Of a DNA stretch of 64,000 nt, positions 10,671 through 20,249 are shown in pieces. This DNA comes from Bacteroides intestinalis. Lineage in GTDB: Bacteria; Bacteroidota; Bacteroidia; Bacteroidales; Bacteroidaceae. Numbering within the stretch: the stretch's first letter is position 1; the number at the start of each line of letters is the position of its first letter. A program made the position numbers and the translations under genes. The notes under the pieces were generated by a model, which saw only the letters and a list, made by a program, of their open reading frames with translations, was not told the origin of the DNA and did not search any database. The stretch spans positions 248,001 through 312,000 of the forward strand of contig NZ_QRZF01000005.1 of assembly GCF_003464595.1 (NCBI RefSeq), in the 5' to 3' direction.

Positions 10671-13103
10671 TTAGAAAGTTTCTATCAGGAGTGAAGCCTC
10701 TTTCAGTCCCTTTGCAGAGACTTTCACATGTATTTCACCCGTCTCTTCATTGGGTTGCACAATAGCAATGGCTCTTCCCCGGAAAGTATTGGGCGTGAGC
10801 GAGCGGAAACTTTTCATATCATCATAAGCTGCATTTCCACCTGCAATGACGGTTCCTTTACCCATACATTCAATCTTGACAGGCAATGAAGTATCGGGAA
10901 CTACATTTCCGTCTTTGTCTACCAACTCTATCTTGACATAAGAAAGGTCGTTCTTACAGGCTCTGATCTTATTCCGGTCGGCAGTCAGACGAATAGCGAC
11001 AGGCTCTCCGGCAGTGGTTAACACAAACTCTTCCTTACCCTTTGAATTTACAGCTTTCAAAGTTCCCGGTTCATAAGGCACTTCAAAAGTGGCGGTATAG
11101 TCCTCTTTACCTGTCTCTTTCTCTCCAATGAGTGTATCGTTCAGGTAAAGCTTCACTTTCGGGGAGCGACTGTATACATTCACTTTCATCGTTTGCCCCT
11201 CACAGCCTTTCCAATTCCAACTTACCAGTTCGTTAGGCCAGCCCCATCCGTTTACCACTTCTTTTTTGCCTTCGGGAACAGGGGCATGAACTGCCATAGT
11301 AATAGGACGTTCGCGCCACAGTACATCACGATAATAAGATTGAGGCTTCTTGTCACCGCAAAGGTCAATATCACCACACCAACCATTATACCAGGGCCAG
11401 CCCATGAATTGTGTGTCATGCTCACCTTCTCCCAAATACGAGGCATGTGCCAATCCGGCCTCACCCAGGTAATCGATGGCAGTCCACACGAAATCACCTA
11501 TTACATAGGGATGTTTCTCCACCAGATTCCAGTTCTGAGCGGCTTCTTTCGGATAAGACTCACTACCATAGATAACACGATCGGGGTAGGCAGCGTGATC
11601 GCTCTCATACTTCCGCCAGATATAGTTATAGCCGGCCACATCGAGATTTTTGAAGACCCGGTAAGAATCCTTATCCCAATTGTATTGACGTCTGTCCCAG
11701 AAATCATTGGAGCCGATGGTAGTGAAGCGAGAAGTATCATACTTACGGACAGTATTCACCAGTCTTTTAGAAATCAAGTCTCCCTCAGGTTCATCAGCAC
11801 GCTGTTCCACCTCATTTCCGATGCTCCACATAATGATGGAAGGATGGTTCCGGTCACGACGAACGGAAGCTGCTAAATCATAATCGCTCCATTCATCGAA
11901 AAACTGGTGATAGTCCTGTTCACGTTTCGGTTTCTGCCATTGATCGAAGGTCTCGTGAATTACCAGCATACCCAATCTGTCGCAGGCATCGAGGAAATGC
12001 TCGGACACCTGATTGTGTGAGCATCTGATAGCATTGTAACCGTTGGCTTTCATAAGTTCCACTTTCCGTTCTTCGGCGCGGTCAATGGTGGCAGCTCCCA
12101 GGAGCCCGTTATCATGGTGCACACAGCCACCTTTCAACTTCAAGGATTTGCCATTCAACAGAAAGCCTTTCTCTGCTGAGAAAGAGAGGGTACGGATACC
12201 GAAAGGAACAGAAATCTTATCATATTCCTTTCCGTTTGAAGAGAGAGATACTTCCGCAGTGTAAAGTACAGGAGTATCTACTGACCATAATTCGGGCTTT
12301 TTAATGGAGAAAGATGTTGCCACCGGAGTTTCCTTGGAAAGCTCTACGTCCTGAGAAGTTGAAAACACTTCATTTCCGGCGGGCGAATATATTTTAATAC
12401 CTATTTTACCTGATTTATTTTGCAGGCCCTCATTATGTATAATCGTAGAGAATTTAATTACAGCATCCTTTTTCCGGAGTTCGGAAGCATCGACAAAAGT
12501 ATCCCATTTATCCACATAAAGTTTATCTGTCTTTATCAGCCATACATGGCGGAAGATACCTGAACCGGCATACCAGCGGCTGTTGCGTCCGGCATTTACC
12601 GCTTTCACAGCAATTGTGTTCGGAGTGCCGGGAGCATTCAGGTAAGGAGTAATGTCTACTTTATAAGAAGTATATCCATAAACATTGAAGTTGGCTTTCT
12701 TACCGTTTACCCATAATTCGGACTGATTATATACCCCTTCAAAATAGAGCACAATACGTTTGCCGGCATCAGCAGCAGAAAGAGTTAATTCCTTTCTATA
12801 CCAGCCTTCGCCACCCACAGTCTGCCCCGTATCGATATCTCCTTCACTCATACGTGAAAAAGGACCGGCAGTAATACCTTCTTTTTGAAAAGGCAGAGGT
12901 TCTACACTCCAATCATGAGGAAGATCGAGAACTCTCCAACGACTGTCATTATATTCCGGCTGTTCGGCATTGGCCACAATACCTAAATGGAATTTCCAAT
13001 CTTTATTGAAAAGAGTTTTTCTGTCGGAAGCGTGAAGAAAAGCGTCCGGCAGTAATGTGAATAGCATCACACAAGAAAGAAGTAATTTGCTTGCTGTTCT
13101 CAT
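10671..13103 (-). CDS. GH2 glycosidase (probable beta-galactosidase)
   Basis: Exported glycoside hydrolase family 2 enzyme of 810 aa with an N-terminal signal peptide (cleavage near FLHAS). Order: sugar-binding jelly roll (about 30-190), Ig-like domain, TIM barrel with acid/base Glu431 in WSIGNEVEQR and likely nucleophile Glu515 in YGSESYP, then a DUF4982-like beta domain (about 620-690) and a C-terminal Ig-like domain. The GSES nucleophile context is shared by many Bacteroides GH2 beta-galactosidases, though related GH2 enzymes act on other beta-linked sugars. It lies between the hybrid regulator and susC, all on the minus strand, which supports a role in PUL1. Confidence 0.9.
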   Translation of the reverse strand: MRTASKLLLSCVMLFTLLPDAFLHASDRKTLFNKDWKFHLGIVANAEQPEYNDSRWRVLDLPHDWSVEPLPFQKEGITAGPFSRMSEGDIDTGQTVGGEGWYRKELTLSAADAGKRIVLYFEGVYNQSELWVNGKKANFNVYGYTSYKVDITPYLNAPGTPNTIAVKAVNAGRNSRWYAGSGIFRHVWLIKTDKLYVDKWDTFVDASELRKKDAVIKFSTIIHNEGLQNKSGKIGIKIYSPAGNEVFSTSQDVELSKETPVATSFSIKKPELWSVDTPVLYTAEVSLSSNGKEYDKISVPFGIRTLSFSAEKGFLLNGKSLKLKGGCVHHDNGLLGAATIDRAEERKVELMKANGYNAIRCSHNQVSEHFLDACDRLGMLVIHETFDQWQKPKREQDYHQFFDEWSDYDLAASVRRDRNHPSIIMWSIGNEVEQRADEPEGDLISKRLVNTVRKYDTSRFTTIGSNDFWDRRQYNWDKDSYRVFKNLDVAGYNYIWRKYESDHAAYPDRVIYGSESYPKEAAQNWNLVEKHPYVIGDFVWTAIDYLGEAGLAHASYLGEGEHDTQFMGWPWYNGWCGDIDLCGDKKPQSYYRDVLWRERPITMAVHAPVPEGKKEVVNGWGWPNELVSWNWKGCEGQTMKVNVYSRSPKVKLYLNDTLIGEKETGKEDYTATFEVPYEPGTLKAVNSKGKEEFVLTTAGEPVAIRLTADRNKIRACKNDLSYVKIELVDKDGNVVPDTSLPVKIECMGKGTVIAGGNAAYDDMKSFRSLTPNTFRGRAIAIVQPNEETGEIHVKVSAKGLKEASLLIETF

Positions 13104-13188
13104 AATATGAATCTGATCTAAGTTTAATTATCCGGCAGCAAAGCAAGTCACATTTCATAAGAGTGCAGGTGTAAAAACAGGTTATCAA

Positions 13189-13245
13189 GGGTATAAAATC
13201 CTTTCATGAAACGTTTGAATACCCTGATGAAAGGATTGTATACCC
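13189..13245. repeat. 19-bp inverted repeat upstream of the GH2 gene
   Basis: Arms at 13189-13207 (GGGTATAAAATCCTTTCAT) and 13227-13245 match as an inverted repeat with one mismatch across a 19-bp spacer. It lies about 90-140 bp upstream of the GH2 start and 125 bp past the regulator stop. It could be a regulator-binding site for the hybrid regulator, a terminator, or a repeat element. Confidence 0.6.
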
Positions 13246-13251
13246 TACATA

Positions 13252-13357
13252 CAGCGCATATAGATCCAACATGCAGGATATATAGATCCAACACGTCCGG
13301 TATATATATCCTGCACATCCGATATATATGCCGGACACGTAGGATATATATGCGCTG
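13252..13357. repeat. Repeat family D, palindromic copy
   Basis: An array of roughly 20-22 bp words built on ATATAGATCCAACA and its reverse complement. The outer arms, 13252-13267 (CAGCGCATATAGATCC) and 13342-13357, form an inverted repeat with one mismatch. The same word recurs at 39117-39220 and 51658-51696. It ends just before the regulator stop codon at 13369. Confidence 0.7.
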
Positions 13358-13368
13358 CAAACAGTAAA

Positions 13369-16300
13369 TTAAGGAGTGTTTTTCTGCAGATACTCACTCG
13401 GTGTAATGCCGAACTCCTCTTTGAAACACTTCGTGAAGTATTTGGGAGTAGTGAAGCCCACGGCATAGGCCACTTCAGATATATTCTGTGTCCGGGCAAG
13501 CAACATCATGCAGGCACGCTTCATCTTCACATTCCGCACAAAATCCAGAGGAGTCAGGCCCGTTATGGACTTTATCTTACGGTAAAGGGTAGATTTGGAC
13601 ATTCCCATCTCCGTAGAAAGTTGTTCCAGATCGAACTCAGATTCTTCCAGATGCTGCTCGATGCTGTCCATAATGGACTGCAGGAACTGTTTATCGGCCG
13701 ATGGGTACGTCAAGCCTTCCAAGTTGATATTTTCCTCCTTGCGGAACGCCGCCTGACGCATCCGCGAGGATCGTATCAGATTATCCACCCGGGCAAAGAG
13801 TATTCTCAATTCGAACGGTTTAGCGATATATCCGTCGGCACCCGCTTCATAGCTGGCAATACGGTCGTCAATGCCATTCTTAGCAGTAAGTATAATAACA
13901 GGTATGTGATTAAAACGCACATCGCCCTTTATACGGGTGCAGAGTTCCCAGCCATTGACATCAGGCAACATGACGTCACAGATTATCACATCCACCTCAT
14001 TGCCCGTTAACTTGTCCCAAGCCTGCTGTCCGTCTGCGGCTGTAAATACCACATACCGTTCCCTGAACATCTCTTTCATGATGGACAACAACTCCGTATT
14101 GTCATCAATCAGCAAAAGGGCGGGTTTATCCGCATCGTCAGCCGATGCATCATCTTCCACCATAGCCATCTCATCCGCTCCTGTCTGTAGAACCATTGTT
14201 TCATCAACCAGTTCATCCGGGGAGTAACTCTCTTTATCAACCGGAAGCTTTACCGTGAAACAGGAACCTTGTCCCAAAACACTTTCCACAGTGATATTGC
14301 CATGATGCAGGTTCACCAGATCCTTTGTCAGAGAAAGACCTATTCCATTCGATTCGATTCCCCGGTTTCTGCTATGGTAAAAGCGGGTGAAAATCTGTTC
14401 CAGCTCTTTTCCGGAAATTCCGATACCCTCATCTTTTACTTTCAGCACCAATATCTTATGTTCCGCTTCTTCGACTATCTGCATATCGACAATGATACGT
14501 TTGTTCTCCGGTGTATATTTGATGGCGTTGGACAATAGATTATGCAATATCTTATCCAACTTATCAAAATCCACGTAGCCATACAGTTCTTCCATGTCCA
14601 TGCGGGTTTCCAAGGCTATATGATTCTTCTCCGCAAGCGGCAAGAAGTTCACCTGGCAGATATTCAGAACAAATTCGCGGATATCACCCTCCGAAACATT
14701 GAGTTTGAGTTTTCCCACATCCATCTTACGGAAGTCGAGTACTTGTTGTATCAATCGCTTCAGTTTGTCCACATTGGCTTTCAGCATGGCAGACTGTTGC
14801 TGCACGGCAGGTGCTTTCTGGTCCAGATAATCCGATATGCAGGATATGACAGTCAGCGGTGTCAGCAACTCATGAGAAACATTGGTGAAGTAAGTCAGCT
14901 TTGTCCGCGTCAGTTCTTCCTGCAACCTGACTTCACTCTTCAACTTGATACGGCGCATATAAAGCCGGATCACAGTATAAAAGCAGAGCCCGATCAGAAT
15001 AACGTAAATAAGATAGGCAAACCAGGTCTCATAAAATGCAGGTTCTTTTACGATGGTTAGCAGCACTTCCGCTTCAGTCCATTTGCCCCGCTCGTATTCC
15101 AGCTTCAGACGTAATTTATAAGTTCCTTTCGGCAAGTGGTTGTAGAAAGCGGAAGCCCGGCCCGGATCCGCATAAATCCAGCCATGATCCACCCCATCCA
15201 ACTGATAGGCTATGCGATGATGCGCATTCAGTGCGTACACCAGTGGGGAGAAGAAGATCTCGATATTGCGGTCGTTCGGGTTCAGGAATATCTTACGTAT
15301 CGTATTCGCCTCCGAACCGGATTCTCCACCGAAGAAGATGCTCCTGTCCTCTACCTTGACATCAGTGATGTGCAAAGTGGGACGAACCTTATTCGCCGGA
15401 CCTGCCCCCTCGGGCCGGATATGTATGAAGCCGCGGTGGCCACCTACGTAAAGTCCGCCCCATCCGTCCAGGCTGATGGCTTTATACCTGAAAACATCCA
15501 CCATGATATTTTCATCAGCAGTAGAGTAATTCTGATAGGCTTGCGAATCGATGTTATATTGCAGGACTTTCTTGTTGGTGATAATCCATACACTGTTCTT
15601 ATCCGATAGTAATCCCAATATGGTACAATCATCTATTTCATCGTCCAGCGGCACGTTTTCAAAAACATTCATGGTTTCATCGGATCTGAGTACTCTCCCT
15701 AAAGTAGTATTGAACCATAACCGCCCTTTCCGATCCATGCAAACGCTATTCACTCCTTCTCCCTCGAGAAGCGCCGAAACGGTACCTTTCAATTCGCAGG
15801 AGATGCGCCCGCCGACACAATTCAATTGGTAAATCTTGTTTTCATTAGACACTCCCAGCACTTCACCTTTCACATCACTGATTAAGAACTGCATCACCGG
15901 AACGTCTCCACCCGAAGCAATCAATGCATCCTCGTCAGGACGTTTCACATGCATATCCGTCCAACCGGCTATCCACAAGTTACCATCTTTATCCTCAACC
16001 AGCCCTGTGACCCCACCAATATGAATGTCCTCTTCTATCTGCACCTTCATATCACGCTGCGTCAGCCTCATCACATGCGGGGCCTGACTCAGATTCACCC
16101 AGACTCCGGGTTTATGAAGAGACCTGATGATGACATTGACTTCACCCACACCACTGCCGGCAAACTTATCCTGTGAAAAATCGTACATACACAGTTCGTA
16201 CCGGTCCTGCCTGAACCACATGGTGCTGTCACTTCCCTGGCAGAGGTTCAAGATATTGGCATCCCAACCCATCTCTTCCTTCAACTGCGGCAGAAGATAA

Positions 16301-17310
16301 TTGTCAATGTTCGAATTATCAAAGAAAATAGTGTATGCCATATCGTAGGAAGGCAACCATAGATTCCCCTCCCGGTCTTTACAGATCCGGGTATACATCA
16401 TGTGCGTATCGATCAGATGGTCTATATCCACCTTTTTCAATGTTCCTTCATCCGTGTATTCAAATGCATGAAGTCCGGCATACGAAAGCATCCAAAGATA
16501 ACCGAACGTATTGTCCTGCTCTATACTGAAAAGAATGGATTCCACTCCGCTTTCCTTAGAATTGGGGGTGGCAATGTTATGCTTCTTATAATGCCCTCCT
16601 TTTTGTGCATGTGGGAAGAACTGCCACAAACCCTCCCCCCAGGTTCCTATCCAGTAATTACCCGCCTTATCCTGGAACATGATGTATGCCGTATGCCCAT
16701 TTCCAAGTGGCGGATAACGGAAAAAAGAATCCGTTTCGGGCTCATACCTGAATATACCTCGCGAACCTACTGCCCATAGCTGCTTGCTCTGGTCCATATA
16801 AATATTACTAATGGCATATCCCTCCTGAGGCTGACCGAGTTCGTACTCTTTTATGACGTGTGCAGTGGAGTCGCACCTGTACACTTTCCCACCGGCACTT
16901 ATCCAGACATTTTCAGTATTGTCAACCGTTATGGCATCGACAGCTTTATTCAGAAGTCGCGGATCAGAGAAAGGAGTAATCCGGCAAGTCTGTTTATCAT
17001 ACAAGTTTAAGCCTTTCCATGTACCAATCCATACATACAAGCTATTGTCATTAATGGAAGCAACAGCATTATCTGTCAGAAGATTCTGTTTTTTATAATC
17101 CGTACGGAATGTGTTTAATTGATAGCCGTCATAACGAGCCAGTCCGTTAGTAGTACCTAACCAGAAATAACCCTCTCTATCTTGATGGATACTGAAAATT
17201 TCATTGGAAGAGAGTTGATTAAAAAAAGGAAACTGTCTGGAGAACATATGCTGCGCACTTACGGACAGCTCTCCCAGAAATAGAAATATGCAAAGGAACA
17301 GGTATCTCAT
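13369..17310 (-). CDS. Hybrid two-component system regulator (HTCS) of PUL1
   Basis: One-protein two-component system of 1313 aa that senses an oligosaccharide in the periplasm and activates PUL transcription. Order: signal peptide; about a dozen propeller repeats (WLGTTNGLARYDGYQ and similar); Y_Y_Y domain (about 700-770); one membrane helix (near 775-795); HisKA with His813 in FTNVSHELLTPLT; HATPase with NLLSNAIKYTP and DEGIGIS; a receiver with phospho-acceptor Asp1112 in IICDVMLPDVNGWE; and a C-terminal AraC-type helix-turn-helix (about 1205-1310). All catalytic residues appear intact. Encoded directly upstream of the GH2 and susCD genes on the same strand, it is their probable regulator. 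Confidence 0.95.
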   Translation of the reverse strand: MRYLFLCIFLFLGELSVSAQHMFSRQFPFFNQLSSNEIFSIHQDREGYFWLGTTNGLARYDGYQLNTFRTDYKKQNLLTDNAVASINDNSLYVWIGTWKGLNLYDKQTCRITPFSDPRLLNKAVDAITVDNTENVWISAGGKVYRCDSTAHVIKEYELGQPQEGYAISNIYMDQSKQLWAVGSRGIFRYEPETDSFFRYPPLGNGHTAYIMFQDKAGNYWIGTWGEGLWQFFPHAQKGGHYKKHNIATPNSKESGVESILFSIEQDNTFGYLWMLSYAGLHAFEYTDEGTLKKVDIDHLIDTHMMYTRICKDREGNLWLPSYDMAYTIFFDNSNIDNYLLPQLKEEMGWDANILNLCQGSDSTMWFRQDRYELCMYDFSQDKFAGSGVGEVNVIIRSLHKPGVWVNLSQAPHVMRLTQRDMKVQIEEDIHIGGVTGLVEDKDGNLWIAGWTDMHVKRPDEDALIASGGDVPVMQFLISDVKGEVLGVSNENKIYQLNCVGGRISCELKGTVSALLEGEGVNSVCMDRKGRLWFNTTLGRVLRSDETMNVFENVPLDDEIDDCTILGLLSDKNSVWIITNKKVLQYNIDSQAYQNYSTADENIMVDVFRYKAISLDGWGGLYVGGHRGFIHIRPEGAGPANKVRPTLHITDVKVEDRSIFFGGESGSEANTIRKIFLNPNDRNIEIFFSPLVYALNAHHRIAYQLDGVDHGWIYADPGRASAFYNHLPKGTYKLRLKLEYERGKWTEAEVLLTIVKEPAFYETWFAYLIYVILIGLCFYTVIRLYMRRIKLKSEVRLQEELTRTKLTYFTNVSHELLTPLTVISCISDYLDQKAPAVQQQSAMLKANVDKLKRLIQQVLDFRKMDVGKLKLNVSEGDIREFVLNICQVNFLPLAEKNHIALETRMDMEELYGYVDFDKLDKILHNLLSNAIKYTPENKRIIVDMQIVEEAEHKILVLKVKDEGIGISGKELEQIFTRFYHSRNRGIESNGIGLSLTKDLVNLHHGNITVESVLGQGSCFTVKLPVDKESYSPDELVDETMVLQTGADEMAMVEDDASADDADKPALLLIDDNTELLSIMKEMFRERYVVFTAADGQQAWDKLTGNEVDVIICDVMLPDVNGWELCTRIKGDVRFNHIPVIILTAKNGIDDRIASYEAGADGYIAKPFELRILFARVDNLIRSSRMRQAAFRKEENINLEGLTYPSADKQFLQSIMDSIEQHLEESEFDLEQLSTEMGMSKSTLYRKIKSITGLTPLDFVRNVKMKRACMMLLARTQNISEVAYAVGFTTPKYFTKCFKEEFGITPSEYLQKNTP

Positions 17311-17333
17311 AGCATTATGACTGGTTGTGGGAG

Positions 17334-17341
17334 CAAAGATA
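17334..17341 (-). promoter_or_regulatory. -7 promoter element of the PUL1 HTCS
   Basis: TATCTTTG on the minus strand matches the Bacteroides -7 consensus TAnnTTTG. It lies in the 57-bp gap after dprA and predicts a leader of about 17 nt before the regulator start at 17310, so the regulator probably has its own promoter. No good -33 box is seen. Confidence 0.65.
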
Positions 17342-17367
17342 GAAAAAAATATCGTTCTCCGGGCGGG

Positions 17368-18486
17368 TCACATTAATAAATGATATACTCCTCCCACCAG
17401 TGCACGCACCACACCTTTCATCTCTAATTCAAAAAGCAAACCAGTCATACGGTTCACGGGAATATCGGCTTCTACTACCAATGCATTGACATGCAGATCT
17501 CCTTGGCGGGTAAGAATGCCGACAATACGCTCCTCTTCCCCACTCAATTCAGGGAAAAGATCACGTTGGATACCTTCCGGCTTAGCCGATTCTCCGGCAG
17601 ACTTCCAACCCATAGCTTGCATAAAATCTTCGGCAGACTGGATGAGAGCGGCTTTATTATCACGTATCAGTAGATTGCACCCTCTCGAAGAAGCATCAGA
17701 AATGCGTCCCGGGACAGCAAAACAATCACGGTGATAGCCTACGGCAAGGTCCGCCGTAATAAGAGAACCGCCTTTATCGGCTGATTCTACCACAATGGTA
17801 GCATCGCTCATACCTGCTACAATACGATTACGACTTACGAAATTGTGGCGGTCGGGATTGGTCTCTGTTAGAAACTCGGTAAGCAGGCCACCATTCTCTA
17901 ACATATCAATAGCTGTTTTACGATGGACATAAGGATATATACGGTCCAGTCCATGAGCCAGAACCGCCACTGTGGAAAGATGGTTAGCCAGTGCTGCACG
18001 ATGGGAATGAATATCAATGCCATAAGCCAGACCACTCACAACCAGGACATCGGGACAGGAAGCAGACAAATCACGAAGAAAGTCTGCACAAAACTGTTTG
18101 CCATATTCCGTAGCATTGCGGGTGCCTACCATATCAATAACGCGAAGACGGTTGAAATCAGTATTACCCTTGAAGAATAGAACTACCGGAGCATCTTCAC
18201 ACTCACGCAAGCGAGAAGGATAAGATTCGTCTTTTAACGTAAGGCAGGTCAGGCGATTCTTCTCCACAAATTCCATCTCATGTTCGGCACGTAGAAAAGC
18301 TGCGGGGTTATCAAGTGCAGCAGCCACAGCGGGACTTACACCGGGAAGGAGCTCGGGCAATTCTTTACGCTGACGGAAGACTTCGGCAGCACTACCCATA
18401 CCGTCTATTAAACGCTTTGCCCCGATATGTCCTATACCGGGGCAAAGTGTAAGTGCTATACTGCAAATACGTTCATCGTTGTTCAT
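17368..18486 (-). CDS. dprA: DNA-processing protein DprA
   Basis: DNA-protecting/processing protein that loads RecA on incoming single-stranded DNA during transformation. It has 372 aa. An N-terminal helix-hairpin-helix-like region (ALTLCPGIGHIGAKRLI) precedes the Rossmann-like DprA core with VGTRNATEYGKQFC, SGLAYGIDIHSHRAAL, GGSLITADLA and VPGRISDASSRGCNLLI. A C-terminal winged-helix (DprA_WH, about 310-370) closes the protein. It is the last gene of a minus-strand operon with the thioesterase, U32 and DUF2059 genes; the gap to the thioesterase is 27 bp and contains repeat family A words. Confidence 0.95.
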   Translation of the reverse strand: MNNDERICSIALTLCPGIGHIGAKRLIDGMGSAAEVFRQRKELPELLPGVSPAVAAALDNPAAFLRAEHEMEFVEKNRLTCLTLKDESYPSRLRECEDAPVVLFFKGNTDFNRLRVIDMVGTRNATEYGKQFCADFLRDLSASCPDVLVVSGLAYGIDIHSHRAALANHLSTVAVLAHGLDRIYPYVHRKTAIDMLENGGLLTEFLTETNPDRHNFVSRNRIVAGMSDATIVVESADKGGSLITADLAVGYHRDCFAVPGRISDASSRGCNLLIRDNKAALIQSAEDFMQAMGWKSAGESAKPEGIQRDLFPELSGEEERIVGILTRQGDLHVNALVVEADIPVNRMTGLLFELEMKGVVRALVGGVYHLLM

Positions 18487-18492
18487 GTAAGT

Positions 18493-18531
18493 GAGTGATT
18501 AGTGGGAGAGTGCTTAGTGATTAGCGGTAAG
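18493..18531. repeat. Repeat family A words overlapping a stop codon
   Basis: Two direct copies of the family A word (GTGATTAGTG at about 18495 and TTAGTGATTAGCGG from 18514) fill the dprA/thioesterase gap. The second extends into the thioesterase gene, providing its last codons (Thr-Ala-Asn-His) and its TAA stop at 18514-18516. Compare the hairpin at 23823-23871. Confidence 0.65.
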
Positions 18532-18933
18532 ATAGGGTTCAAAGATTTTATCAAACAGTTCACTGTCGCTCAAACGTCCGTTCACCACACAAACCGTTTC
18601 AACCACCGCTTTAATCGCTATTTTATCATCACTTTTCCGGAAGATATCCTGATAGAAAACATACTTGATACTTTCCTTTTTCATGTAAAGTTTGGAAATG
18701 AACTCATCGCCACTCTTTAGTGGAGTTTTAAATGCCATATTGATGCGTGCCACTACCGGGTCTACTCCCTGTTCATGCAACTTGGCGAAACTTACACCTG
18801 TTGACAACAGAAATTCATGGCGCGTATGCTCCAGATAATGCTGGTAATTCGCATTATTCACAATACCTTGCAGGTCACATTCGTAATCCCGCACCTTCAT
18901 TTCCAACTCATAGATATATTTTTCCATAATCAT
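18514..18933 (-). CDS. Hot-dog acyl-CoA thioesterase (YbgC/4HBT family)
   Basis: Small hot-dog-fold thioesterase of 139 aa that hydrolyses acyl-CoA or acyl-ACP thioesters. The 4HBT catalytic signature is present: Asp20 in YECDLQGIVNNANYQHYLEH, followed by the long helix. It overlaps the upstream U32 gene by 4 bp, indicating translational coupling. The extreme C-terminus (after FEPYL) is encoded by a family A repeat word, so the end of the protein may differ from orthologues. The substrate is unknown. Confidence 0.88.
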   Translation of the reverse strand: MIMEKYIYELEMKVRDYECDLQGIVNNANYQHYLEHTRHEFLLSTGVSFAKLHEQGVDPVVARINMAFKTPLKSGDEFISKLYMKKESIKYVFYQDIFRKSDDKIAIKAVVETVCVVNGRLSDSELFDKIFEPYLTANH

Positions 18934-20219
18934 CCGCGAGTTTTTTCAATATCCAGTCCTTTGAATTTCTTTAATTCTTCCGTAGAAACCAACTTGTAAA
19001 GTTTGTCACTGGGACGTATTTTGTCCGCTTTCATCGAGAAATGCTGCCCTTTCTTCACCGTTTGCACAGGCTTCAGATCAACACGGGCCTCATCGAGCAT
19101 AGTAAACACTGCACCTGTAGTGGGACCGGTAATCAGCAACTTATCCCCCACATTCAGCTCCGCAGCTTCTACCAAAAACTCTGCCACACCGATATTAGAG
19201 AAGTACCTGACGCCCTTGCCTACATATATTTTCCGTTCCGTAGCTGCAGAACCGTAGTTCTTAGTCCATTCGCCAAGGCGTTGGCCCAAATAGTAACCGT
19301 CCCAGAAGCCACGGTTGAATACTGTTTTCAATCGTTCATCCCATGCAGCAATCTTTTCATCGGTAAACGTACCGTCCAGATAAGAACGGATTGCCTCTTT
19401 ATAGCACTCCACTACCGTACGGACATACTCCGGTCCACGGGCACGCCCTTCTATTTTGAATACCCGCACGCCTGCATCCAGCATCTTATTCATAAAATGG
19501 ATGGTTTTCAGGTCTTTGGGCGACATGATATACTGATTGTCCACTTCCAGTTCCACATCCGTCTCTTTATCACGTACGGTGTAAGAGCGGCGGCACACTT
19601 GCATACAGGCACCACGGTTAGCCGAGTGGTTCATCTCGTGAAGTGAAAGATAACATTTTCCGGACACTGCCATGCAAAGTGCACCGTGGCAAAACATCTC
19701 GATACGGATAGGTTTTCCGTTTGGTCCGCAGATATTCTCTTCGCAGATATGACGGTAAATCTCGGCTACCTGTTCCAGATTCAATTCGCGTGCCAACACC
19801 ACTACGTCAGCAAACTGTGCATAAAAACGCAGTGCTTCCACATTCGAAATATTCAATTGTGTGGAGAGATGCACTTCCTGATCTATCTGCCGTGCATAAC
19901 TCATCACAGCCACATCCGCAGCAATCACTGCAGAGATACCGGCAGCTTTTGCCGCATCTACAATGGTACGCATCAGCGCCAGGTCTTGGTCGTAAATAAT
20001 GGTATTGACGGTGAGATAGCTTTTCATCCCGTGTTCATCGCACGTATGCGCTATTTCCTTCAGATCATCGACGGTGAAAGTATTCGCCGAACGGGCACGC
20101 ATATTCAGGTTCTCAATGCCGAAATAGATGGAATCGGCACCTGCCTGGATAGCCGCTGCGAGTGATTCGCGCGAGCCGACGGGTGCCATGATTTCAAAAT
20201 CTTTTATAGTAAGGTTCAT
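18930..20219 (-). CDS. Peptidase U32 family protein (TrhP-like)
   Basis: Member of the U32 'collagenase-like' family, 429 aa, whose characterised members TrhP and RlhA take part in RNA hydroxylation rather than proteolysis. Visible marks: GADSIYFGIENLNMRARSAN near the N-terminus, HLSTQLNISN, FCHGALCMAVSGKCYLS and the cysteine-rich MQVCRRSYTV, then the KDLKTIHFMNKMLDAGVRVFKIEGRAR stretch (split here as DLKTIHFMNKMLDAG and VFKIEGRAR) typical of the family. The four Cys fit an iron-sulfur or metal site. By length and motif it resembles TrhP (prephenate-dependent tRNA U34 hydroxylation), but this is inferred. Operon with the thioesterase (4-bp overlap) and the DUF2059 gene. Confidence 0.88.
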   Translation of the reverse strand: MNLTIKDFEIMAPVGSRESLAAAIQAGADSIYFGIENLNMRARSANTFTVDDLKEIAHTCDEHGMKSYLTVNTIIYDQDLALMRTIVDAAKAAGISAVIAADVAVMSYARQIDQEVHLSTQLNISNVEALRFYAQFADVVVLARELNLEQVAEIYRHICEENICGPNGKPIRIEMFCHGALCMAVSGKCYLSLHEMNHSANRGACMQVCRRSYTVRDKETDVELEVDNQYIMSPKDLKTIHFMNKMLDAGVRVFKIEGRARGPEYVRTVVECYKEAIRSYLDGTFTDEKIAAWDERLKTVFNRGFWDGYYLGQRLGEWTKNYGSAATERKIYVGKGVRYFSNIGVAEFLVEAAELNVGDKLLITGPTTGAVFTMLDEARVDLKPVQTVKKGQHFSMKADKIRPSDKLYKLVSTEELKKFKGLDIEKTRG

Positions 20220-20249
20220 TTATACTTAAATCAAAAAAATCACTAATTA

